Below are positions 1-5,196 of a stretch of 6,284 nt of DNA, piece after piece (position 1 is the stretch's first letter; each line of letters starts with the position of its first letter). The notes under the pieces are model-generated. The model did not search any database. It had not been told where the DNA came from and worked only from the letters and a program-made list of their open reading frames with translations. The position numbers and the translations under genes were made by a program. Source of the DNA: Phycisphaerales bacterium (lineage in GTDB: Bacteria > Planctomycetota > Phycisphaerae > SM23-33); contig PMBX01000252.1 in the NCBI GenBank assembly GCA_003153915.1, forward strand, positions 33,023-39,306. Direction: 5' to 3'.

Positions 1-160
1 ACCAGGCAAAGTCGAAACATCCTTCCTGGGGTTCCATCAACACCCAGGCGAACTCCGCCAGGCGGACAATGTTGAAATTCGCCTTGCGCATCAAAGACGC
101 GTAGCGGTTCCACAGCTTCCTCGGCCAGTGTTCGGGATAGAAATCCACGCCGACGTACAT
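1..160 (-). CDS. GH42 beta-galactosidase, N-terminal fragment (runs off left edge)
   Basis: Only the first 53 codons are in the window; the gene continues beyond position 1. The translation begins MYVGVDFYPEHWP and continues through a segment reading NFNIVRLAEFAW and then MEPQEGCFDFAW. These match the start of the glycoside hydrolase family 42 TIM barrel (G-V-D-Y-Y-P-E-H-W, then N-V-V-R-L-A-E-F-A-W, then EP-x-EG-x-F-D-F). Known GH42 enzymes hydrolyse terminal beta-galactosides, usually in the cytoplasm; no signal peptide is present here, which agrees. The catalytic glutamates lie outside the window, so activity cannot be judged. Two ATG codons are adjacent (163-161 and 160-158). The Shine-Dalgarno-like GGAAAGGA at 175-168 is 7 nt from the second and only 4 nt from the first, so 160 is preferred. 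It diverges from the DNA glycosylase gene with a very short shared upstream region. Confidence 0.88.
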   Translation of the reverse strand, partial: MYVGVDFYPEHWPRKLWNRYASLMRKANFNIVRLAEFAWVLMEPQEGCFDFAW

Positions 161-192
161 CATTCAATCCTTTCCATGAGGATCTTTGCGAA

Positions 193-891
193 GTGGCCGG
201 ACCACAGTATTCTCTTGGCATGTCGGTTACGTCAAAGACATTCCTGGACATGTACCAGGCCATGCTGGCGCGGTTCGGCCACCAGGGCTGGTGGCCGGGG
301 GATGGGGCGCTGGAAATTTGCGTCGGGGCGATCCTGACGCAGAACACCAACTGGACCAACGTCCAGCGGGCCATCGCCAACCTCAAGGGCGCCGCAATCA
401 TGAGCGTCAACGCCTTGCACGCGGCGGGCCGGGAGAAATTGGCCGAATTGATCAGGCCGGCGGGGTACTACAACGTCAAGGCCGCGCGGCTGCTCCATTT
501 TATCGCGGCTGTGCATGAACGAAACGGCGACGATATCGAGGCGTTCCTCAGCCGCCCCATCGATGCACTTCGCGAGGAATTGCTCTCTATTTCGGGCATA
601 GGGCGCGAGACGGCCGACAGCATGATCCTCTATGCCGCGGGAAAACCCACCTTCGTCGTGGACACCTACACCTACCGCATACTCCTGCGCCACCGGTTGA
701 TCGCCCCGGAGGATGACTACGAAACAATCAAGGAATTGATGGAATCACACCTTCCATTGGACGTGGAATTGTGGAAGGACTACCACGCGCAGTTGGTAGC
801 CGTGGGCAAGCACTTCTGCCGCCCGGCCGCCCGCTGCCCCGGTTGCCCGTTGGAAGGCTTTCCCCACGATCCCACCTCCGGGGACTGGTAA
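193..891 (+). CDS. HhH-GPD DNA glycosylase (endonuclease III superfamily, Mag III-like)
   Basis: A 232-residue protein of the base-excision repair helix-hairpin-helix/GPD superfamily, expected to remove damaged bases from DNA. Residues 33-52 carry WWPGD and VGAILTQNTNWTNV, typical of this branch. The hairpin reads SGIGRETAD (134-142) and the conserved catalytic aspartate is D157 in VVDTYTYR. In E. coli Nth the hairpin has GRKTA, whose lysine performs the lyase step; here E139 replaces it. That suggests a monofunctional glycosylase, as in Helicobacter Mag III (3-methyladenine), so substrate is uncertain. The C-terminus has cysteines 209, 215 and 218, resembling the iron-sulfur loop, but no fourth cysteine follows. 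The start is ambiguous: GTG at 193 has GAGGA at 178-182 (10 nt away), while ATG at 220 gives a more usual N-terminus (MSVTSKTFLDMYQAML). It converges with the cyclase gene. Confidence 0.88.
   Translation: MAGPQYSLGMSVTSKTFLDMYQAMLARFGHQGWWPGDGALEICVGAILTQNTNWTNVQRAIANLKGAAIMSVNALHAAGREKLAELIRPAGYYNVKAARLLHFIAAVHERNGDDIEAFLSRPIDALREELLSISGIGRETADSMILYAAGKPTFVVDTYTYRILLRHRLIAPEDDYETIKELMESHLPLDVELWKDYHAQLVAVGKHFCRPAARCPGCPLEGFPHDPTSGDW
206..235 (-). promoter_or_regulatory. Candidate sigma70-type promoter for the GH42 gene
   Basis: Reading the minus strand, TTGACG (235-230, five of six bases of the -35 consensus) is followed 18 bp later by AATACT (211-206, four of six bases of the -10 consensus). 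Transcription would start near 199, leaving a leader of about 40 nt before the GH42 start and its GGAAAGGA site. The element lies inside the beginning of the divergent glycosylase reading frame. The -10 is weak, so this is a candidate only. Confidence 0.33.
276..297. repeat. Perfect 10-bp inverted repeat inside the glycosylase gene
   Basis: CGGCCACCAG (276-285) and its exact complement CTGGTGGCCG (288-297) flank a 2-base GG centre. It lies in the 5' part of the glycosylase coding sequence, over the codons for the conserved HQGWWPG stretch. In mRNA it could fold into a strong stem near the start of translation. Because the encoded residues are conserved in the family, codon constraint plus high G+C may explain it. 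Confidence 0.5.
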
Positions 892-926
892 GGCGTGGTG
901 AGGTTAGGCCGCGTCCTGTCGCGACG

Positions 927-2024
927 TTAGACGATCTTCGTTTGGAGCGATGTTTCGATGTTTTCCTGTACGGTTGAGCCTTCGTTATATTGTCGATGCA
1001 GGCGGTTGCGGACGGCGGGGTCGAGGCTGTGGAAGCCCACCACGCGGTTGCGCCCCGTTTCCTTGGCCACCAACAGTGCCTGATCGGCGAAATATGCCAA
1101 CTTGTCCCGGTCGGTGGTCTCCGGGTCTGCCGGATACGTGGCCCACCCGATCGAGACGGTCACGTGAAGCTGATTTCCATAGGCGGCGAACTTGCGGAAC
1201 TGTACCTCCTTGCGGATACGATGAGCGGACCTGGCGGCCTGGCGCGGGCCGGCCTTGGGAAGAAGGATGCAGAACTCCTCCCCGCCGCTGCGGGCGACCA
1301 CATCGGAGTCACGGACGGATTGCTGAAGGATCACGGCCAGCTCCTTGAGCACGTAGTCGCCGGTGGGGTGTCCGAAGGCGTCATTGACCAGCTTGAAGTG
1401 GTCCACGTCGAGCACCAGCAGGCTCAGCGGCTGATCGTATCGCACGGCCATCTTGAACTCGTGCGAGAGGATTTCCTGTAAGGAACGGACGTTCTGTGTG
1501 CGGGTCAGCGGGTCGGTGGTGCACAAGGCCGCCAGTTGTGCCTTGTCGCGGCGGAACCTCGCCAGCAGCGTGCTCTCGCGACGCAGCGCCTCCTCCAGCG
1601 CCACGCGCGAGGCCACCAGTTCGTCGTGCAAACCCTTGACCCTCAATTGGGCGGCGATCCGAGCGGTGAACTCCGCCGGCGAGGTGGCGGCGGCGATTAC
1701 GTCGCACGCGCCGCCATCAAAGTATCCCACGCATTCCTCCTGCGTGGGATTCTCCGACAAAACGACTACCGGCAGATGATGCAGTGGGGCCAATTCCCGC
1801 AGAATCGTGGGCAGGTCCATGTTTGAGGTTTCCTGGCAGGGAACAGCCAAAAGGAGCAGATCGACCATGTCTTCCTTAATGGCGGCGAAGGCTTCCCGCG
1901 TATCGCCGGTTTCAAGGACGCGCCAGCCGGATTCGGCCAATTGTTGGCGACGGGGGAGCCACCGACACAAGTCCTTCGACATCAGAAGGATTCGCGGCAC
2001 GTAATCGTAGTTTTGGATCCCCAT
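927..2024 (-). CDS. Diguanylate cyclase: pseudo-receiver plus GGEEF domain
   Basis: A 365-residue cytoplasmic protein that should make cyclic di-GMP from two GTP. Residues about 10-128 have a response-regulator receiver fold pattern, but the phosphorylation residues are missing: the acidic pair is S16-K17, the phosphoacceptor position in DLLLLAVP is A60, and the conserved lysine position is A112. S90 is retained. Residues about 131-165 are a charged heptad-like helix, probably a coiled-coil linker. The GGDEF domain (about 166-330) is intact: DPLT at 171-174, metal and substrate residues D206 and D208 in LDVDHFK, N214-D215, GD at 222-223 and the active loop GGEEF at 247-251. The inhibitory site R238xxD241 sits exactly five residues before GGEEF, so product feedback inhibition is expected. 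An AGAGG-like ribosome site lies about 9 nt upstream of the ATG. No phosphodiesterase EAL domain or partner kinase is in the window. Confidence 0.93.
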   Translation of the reverse strand: MGIQNYDYVPRILLMSKDLCRWLPRRQQLAESGWRVLETGDTREAFAAIKEDMVDLLLLAVPCQETSNMDLPTILRELAPLHHLPVVVLSENPTQEECVGYFDGGACDVIAAATSPAEFTARIAAQLRVKGLHDELVASRVALEEALRRESTLLARFRRDKAQLAALCTTDPLTRTQNVRSLQEILSHEFKMAVRYDQPLSLLVLDVDHFKLVNDAFGHPTGDYVLKELAVILQQSVRDSDVVARSGGEEFCILLPKAGPRQAARSAHRIRKEVQFRKFAAYGNQLHVTVSIGWATYPADPETTDRDKLAYFADQALLVAKETGRNRVVGFHSLDPAVRNRLHRQYNEGSTVQENIETSLQTKIV

Positions 2025-2335
2025 GGCCTTGCCTCTTTGTCAAGGTTTCACCGCGTGCCGCTGGCCGTAGCGGACGCCAGGCTCGCCATGGACTAAGGCG
2101 CCCTGATGAAGGGAACCTAGGATATGCCAGCCTCTTCCGGCCAACGGTTGAACTCGGACGGTACGGATTCGCTCCTCAGGGCAAGCCATCTGGTTGCATC
2201 AGCCGTCCCAAGGAGGCGGGACTCTGAGTCTTGCCGGGCGAATTCAGACCGCAAGAGATGTCGAATATGCTCGTTTTGTTGCAGGATGAGCGGGTCTAAT
2301 TGGCGATAAGCCGTGTCCAAGGCGGGTCCAGGCCA

Positions 2336-2363
2336 TTGCCAAGAATCGCCTGAATCCTATAAT
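2336..2363 (+). promoter_or_regulatory. Strong sigma70-like promoter for the GH10-like/comEA/CPBP operon
   Basis: TTGCCA at 2336-2341 (five of six -35 bases) is followed after 16 bp by a perfect TATAAT at 2358-2363. Transcription would begin near 2370, giving a leader of roughly 78 nt before the ATG at 2448. It is the best match to a housekeeping promoter noticed in the window. It falls inside the possible upstream extension of the GH10-like frame, which argues against that extension being translated from this transcript. Confidence 0.6.
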
Positions 2364-2381
2364 GGGCATTTCGTCCGTGCG

Positions 2382-2397
2382 GCCTGGTGGACCAGGC
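2382..2397 (+). repeat. 7-bp inverted repeat in the leader of the GH10-like gene
   Basis: GCCTGGT (2382-2388) and ACCAGGC (2391-2397) are exact complements around a GG centre. The repeat starts about 12 nt after the predicted transcription start of the TTGCCA/TATAAT promoter. It could be a dimeric repressor operator or an RNA stem (a 6-bp stem with a TGGA tetraloop is more realistic as RNA). No U-tract follows, so it is not an ordinary terminator. Confidence 0.45.
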
Positions 2398-2447
2398 TTG
2401 AAAAATCTCAATACGCGGAGCCGCCAACGCCGGCGGGAAAAAACGGG

Positions 2448-3977
2448 ATGCTGCGTTTTGAAGTCCATAACAACAAGGAAATCGACCTCTGCGGAGCGTA
2501 CCTTTTCGGCCAGGAGGGGGTTCCCATACGCGCGGAGATCGCCACGCGGGACGGCGGAATCGTCTGCGAGAAGCGGGCGGGCGGTTCCACCGGATTGGCC
2601 TTGCTGTGGGACGCAGGCGCCCCCGGCAGGCTCCTGCTTCCCACCTGCCGTCTCAGCGACAGCGAGCAGCCCTACAACCTCAACCTGGAACTGGCCCGCG
2701 CGCAGACCATGCGGATCGCCCAGAAGCGCGAGGACTGGGGGCTGTTTGACTTCGCCGACGCCGAGGCGATCAACGCGGAGTATGAAGCGGTTCGCGGAAA
2801 GTTCATCACCGCGCTGAAGGCCCGCCGTTCCGCCGATGCCGCGGCGATGGCAGACGAGGCCCTGGCGGAGGGCCTGGTGCTGGGCGAAAAGATGGCGCTG
2901 TACCACGCGGAAATCTTCATCAACCGTCGCAAGGCCTCCGGTGGCGCTTCCATGCGGATAGCCTTCGGATGCGCGACGGAGTTGTCCTGTTCCGATCCGT
3001 CCTGCCAGGAGCGGTTAAAGGAAACATTCGACTTCCTGAGCATTCCCATGCCCTGGAAGCACATCGAGCCAAAGGAGGGGTCGTACGAATACGACCTCAT
3101 CGACGCCTGGACGAGTTGGGCGGCTGGCAACAAGAAGGCCGTCCATGCCGGTCCGTTGCTGAACTTCCATTCCTCGCACCTTCCGGACTGGCTGTACCTT
3201 TGGGAAAACGACTACGACACGATGCGCGAGATGGTCTACGACCATATCCAGCGGACCGTCAAGCGATACCAAAAGAGCGTGCATTACTGGAGGGTGGTAT
3301 CGGGCCTCCACGCGTTCAACAACTTCAACCTCTCATTTGAGCAGTTGATGGAACTGACGCGGATGACCTGCCAACTGGTCAAGAAACTTAGTCCCCGCAG
3401 CCAGGTGGTCGTCGAGATGGTCATGCCCTGGAGCGAGTATTACGCCCGCAACCAACGATCCATCCCGCTGTTGCTGTATGCCGATATGGCCGTCCAGAGC
3501 GGGGTGAAGTTCGACGCCTTCGGGCTTCAGTTCTGCCTGGGCGTCCCGGCCGACGGGCACCTCATGCGAGACCTGCTTCAGATCAGTTCGATGCTGGATG
3601 AGTTCCTGGCCTTCGGAAAACCACTGCACATCACCGCCTGCCAGACGCCATCGGAGATTGTGTCCGATACCGGCGACGCATGGTCGGGACAGGCGGAGGC
3701 CTCTCGGGCCGGGCAATGGCACGCCCCCTGGTCCCAGCGGCTCCAGGCGGAGTGGTTGCAGGCCTTCTACCGCATCAGCCTGTCCAAACCCTTCGTGGAG
3801 TCGATCTGCTGGCGCGATCTGTCCGACGCCACCGCTCATTACATCCCTCATGGCGGCCTGCTGGACGACCACAACGAGCCGAAGCTGGCCTACAAGGAGC
3901 TTCGTAACTTCAGGGCCTCGCTGCTGAACAACCGCGTGGCGGTGATGAACCAGCAGCGCCGCAACCACGGTACATGA
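2448..3977 (+). CDS. GH10-fold protein lacking both catalytic glutamates (putative pseudoenzyme)
   Basis: A 509-residue protein with no signal peptide, so probably cytoplasmic. Residues 1 to about 105 look beta-rich and are unassigned; about 105-165 is a charged, mostly helical segment. From about 169 to the end it follows the GH10 endo-xylanase barrel: WKHIEPKEG (203-211), LLNFHSSHLPDW (237-248), FGLQF (358-362), LHITACQ (393-399), CWRDLSD (454-460) and a terminal NEPKLAYKEL. The acid/base site, WDVVNE in active enzymes, reads WRVVSG (281-286). The nucleophile site, ITELD, reads ITACQ (395-399). GHTLVWH becomes GPLLNFH. Xylanase activity is therefore unlikely; ligand binding or another chemistry is possible. 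ATG 2448 is preferred because an in-frame GTG at 2313 would add 45 non-homologous-looking residues and precedes the strong promoter. No clear ribosome site precedes the ATG. Its stop overlaps comEA by ATGA. Confidence 0.8.
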   Translation: MLRFEVHNNKEIDLCGAYLFGQEGVPIRAEIATRDGGIVCEKRAGGSTGLALLWDAGAPGRLLLPTCRLSDSEQPYNLNLELARAQTMRIAQKREDWGLFDFADAEAINAEYEAVRGKFITALKARRSADAAAMADEALAEGLVLGEKMALYHAEIFINRRKASGGASMRIAFGCATELSCSDPSCQERLKETFDFLSIPMPWKHIEPKEGSYEYDLIDAWTSWAAGNKKAVHAGPLLNFHSSHLPDWLYLWENDYDTMREMVYDHIQRTVKRYQKSVHYWRVVSGLHAFNNFNLSFEQLMELTRMTCQLVKKLSPRSQVVVEMVMPWSEYYARNQRSIPLLLYADMAVQSGVKFDAFGLQFCLGVPADGHLMRDLLQISSMLDEFLAFGKPLHITACQTPSEIVSDTGDAWSGQAEASRAGQWHAPWSQRLQAEWLQAFYRISLSKPFVESICWRDLSDATAHYIPHGGLLDDHNEPKLAYKELRNFRASLLNNRVAVMNQQRRNHGT

Positions 3978-4357
3978 GTCTGGCGCAACCCAAGCAATTC
4001 GACTTCGGTTGGCGGCGAGCCAACCTGGCGGCCCTGACGGTGCTTGCCTTGGCGGCTACGATAGCGCTGGGCGTTAGCGCGGGCGGGGGGAGGATTTGGA
4101 TCCATTCGCGCCCGCCGGTGGACCGTAACCGCCTGACCGAGGCGGAGGAGAAGATCAATCCCAATACAGCCGGGCTTGGTTCGCTCCGCCGCCTGCCTGG
4201 GATCGGTCCGGTCAAGGCCCAGGCCATTATCGACTATCGCGACTCCCGCGGCAGCCGCCCGTTTGCCCGCGCCGAAGACCTTGACAGAGTCGAGGGCTAT
4301 GGTATGGGCGCTGTGGAACGGCTGCGACCTTACCTGGAGTTTTTCCCCGGTTCATAG
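3974..4357 (+). CDS. ComEA-like membrane-anchored helix-hairpin-helix DNA-binding protein
   Basis: A 127-residue protein. The N-terminal 16 residues include positive charge (K7, R14, R15) and are followed by one hydrophobic segment, about 17-37, that should act as a membrane anchor. The linker (38-58) leads to a ComEA-type domain: INPNTAGLGSLRRLPGIGPV (61-80), AQAIIDYRD (82-90), RPFARAEDLDRVEGYG (95-110) and a closing helix. INPNTA followed by LPGIG and a second, looser hairpin is the standard ComEA double helix-hairpin-helix, which binds double-stranded DNA without sequence specificity. In competent bacteria ComEA passes DNA to the ComEC channel; no comEC is in this window, so a competence role is inferred only from the family. 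The ATG overlaps the GH10-like stop codon (ATGA), implying translational coupling. Confidence 0.85.
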   Translation: MSLAQPKQFDFGWRRANLAALTVLALAATIALGVSAGGGRIWIHSRPPVDRNRLTEAEEKINPNTAGLGSLRRLPGIGPVKAQAIIDYRDSRGSRPFARAEDLDRVEGYGMGAVERLRPYLEFFPGS

Positions 4358-4359
4358 GA

Positions 4360-4375
4360 GCGGCAGGGCTGCCGC
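4360..4375 (+). repeat. Intercistronic G+C-rich hairpin between comEA-like and CPBP genes
   Basis: GCGGCAG (4360-4366) and CTGCCGC (4369-4375) are exact complements around GG, beginning three bases after the upstream stop codon. Folded as RNA it gives at least a 6-bp, all but A-T-free stem with a GGGC loop. What follows is GAGGATACAG rather than a U-tract, so an intrinsic terminator is unlikely. It may attenuate or stabilise the message between cistrons. The GAGGA just after the stem (4376-4380) is 13 nt from the next ATG, longer than ideal for a ribosome site. Confidence 0.5.
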
Positions 4376-4393
4376 GAGGATACAGAGCGCTGG

Positions 4394-5134
4394 ATGGCAA
4401 AGGACTCCTTCACAACGCAACGACGGGGCGAATCCTACGTCTGGCAGACCCATCGCCCGCTGAACTGCCTTGTGTTCGTGTTGCCGCTGCTGATCTTCTT
4501 CCAGATCGGCACGTTGTATTACGGTACGGGCCTGCTGGCCCCGCGCGACCTGGGCAGGCTGCTGGGGTTTTTTGGCGCTACGGCGGCATATCTGCCGGCG
4601 GTGCTGATCGTGGCGGTCCTGCTGGCCCAGCACCTGGCTCGGCGGGACAAGTGGAACATCCGTCTGCTGGTGGTGGCGGGGATGATCGGGGAATCGGTCT
4701 TGTGGATGATCCCGCTGGTCGTGCTGAACCACCTCACCCGTGGACCACTCATCCAGGCGGCATTGGCGGCGGAAGGTTCCTTCGCCAACATTCTCCAACA
4801 TGTGCTGGTAGCCGTTGGGGCGGGCGTCTACGAGGAGTTCATTTTTCGCCTGGGCATGATTTCCCTGGCGATGTTGCTATTCGTGGATGTCTTTGAATTA
4901 CCCAAGGAGGCGGTGGCCATCGGCGCCGTCGTCATCGCGGCCTGCCTTTTCAGCCTCTATCATATATCCCCGGATCGCATCGGATCCGGAGAGGGTTTCC
5001 TCTGGGGCGATTTCGCCTTCCGCGCCTTGGCCGGGGCATACCTGGGAGGGGTGTTCCTCCTCCGCGGCTTCGCCGTCTCGGTGGGCACGCACATCTTTTT
5101 CAACTTATACGTGGTGTACTTCCAACTGGCGTAG
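4394..5134 (+). CDS. CPBP family intramembrane glutamic endopeptidase (CAAX protease/bacteriocin-processing type)
   Basis: A 246-residue polytopic inner-membrane protein with about six to eight hydrophobic segments (roughly 23-43, 53-80, 90-112, 130-146, 150-166, 173-190, 208-223, 228-245). All three signature motifs of the CPBP/Abi (Rce1-like) family are present: EEFIFR at 147-152 (paired glutamates and arginine), FSLYH at 186-190 and HIFFN at 233-237. Known members cleave within or next to membranes, for example C-terminal to prenylated cysteines in Rce1, or process peptides; the bacterial substrate usually cannot be predicted and cannot be here. The short N-terminus (MAKDSFTTQRRGE) is cytoplasmic-looking. 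The gene follows the comEA-like gene by 36 bp and probably shares its transcript. It converges on aspS. No bacteriocin or short precursor peptide gene was seen nearby. Confidence 0.9.
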   Translation: MAKDSFTTQRRGESYVWQTHRPLNCLVFVLPLLIFFQIGTLYYGTGLLAPRDLGRLLGFFGATAAYLPAVLIVAVLLAQHLARRDKWNIRLLVVAGMIGESVLWMIPLVVLNHLTRGPLIQAALAAEGSFANILQHVLVAVGAGVYEEFIFRLGMISLAMLLFVDVFELPKEAVAIGAVVIAACLFSLYHISPDRIGSGEGFLWGDFAFRALAGAYLGGVFLLRGFAVSVGTHIFFNLYVVYFQLA

Positions 5135-5196
5135 AGCACCTAGTGGAAGCGATGGACGCCGATCTTCTGGCGGCGGGACCGTGGCCTGGAAGGCTC

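Larger units (their letters stand above)
2025..2447. other. Spacer between divergent genes
   Basis: About 420 bp separate the cyclase start from the preferred start of the GH10-like gene. The right third holds a strong rightward promoter (2336-2363) and an inverted repeat (2382-2397), annotated separately. The left two thirds show no tRNA, no recognisable RNA and no convincing leftward promoter for the cyclase. A 67-codon minus-strand frame (2320-2117) would need a TTG start and has no ribosome site; its wobble positions are less G+C-rich than those of neighbouring genes. It is not called as a gene. Confidence 0.55.

Noticed and set aside
232..693. Minus-strand open frame antisense to the glycosylase
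   Set aside because: It overlaps the conserved HhH-GPD core on the other strand; low-complexity shadow translation.
892..926. Possible bidirectional terminator between the convergent glycosylase and cyclase genes
   Set aside because: Only a 4-bp CGTC/GACG stem and the short palindrome GTCGCGAC are seen, with no U-tract on either strand.
990..1481. Plus-strand open frame antisense to the diguanylate cyclase
   Set aside because: It lies fully opposite a well-identified GGEEF gene and its translation has no recognisable motif.
2038..2043. Exact TTGACA on the minus strand just before the cyclase gene
   Set aside because: A matching -10 would fall inside the coding sequence, downstream of the ATG, so it cannot drive translation from that start.
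2058..2073. CCGCT/AGCGG hairpin upstream of the cyclase gene
   Set aside because: A 5-bp stem in G+C-rich sequence is expected by chance and has no adjacent signal.
2117..2320. 67-codon minus-strand frame in the 2025-2447 spacer
   Set aside because: It needs a TTG start, has no ribosome site, its wobble positions are less G+C-rich than those of real neighbours, and no family is recognised. It overlaps nothing, so it cannot be excluded, but support is too weak to call.
2313..2447. N-terminal 45-residue extension of the GH10-like protein from GTG 2313
   Set aside because: It contains the promoter at 2336-2363, has no ribosome site, and its sequence does not look like a protein domain or signal peptide.
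5135..5196. Possible terminator between the CPBP and aspS genes
   Set aside because: Only short imperfect stems such as CGCC/GGCG are present and there is no U-tract on either strand.
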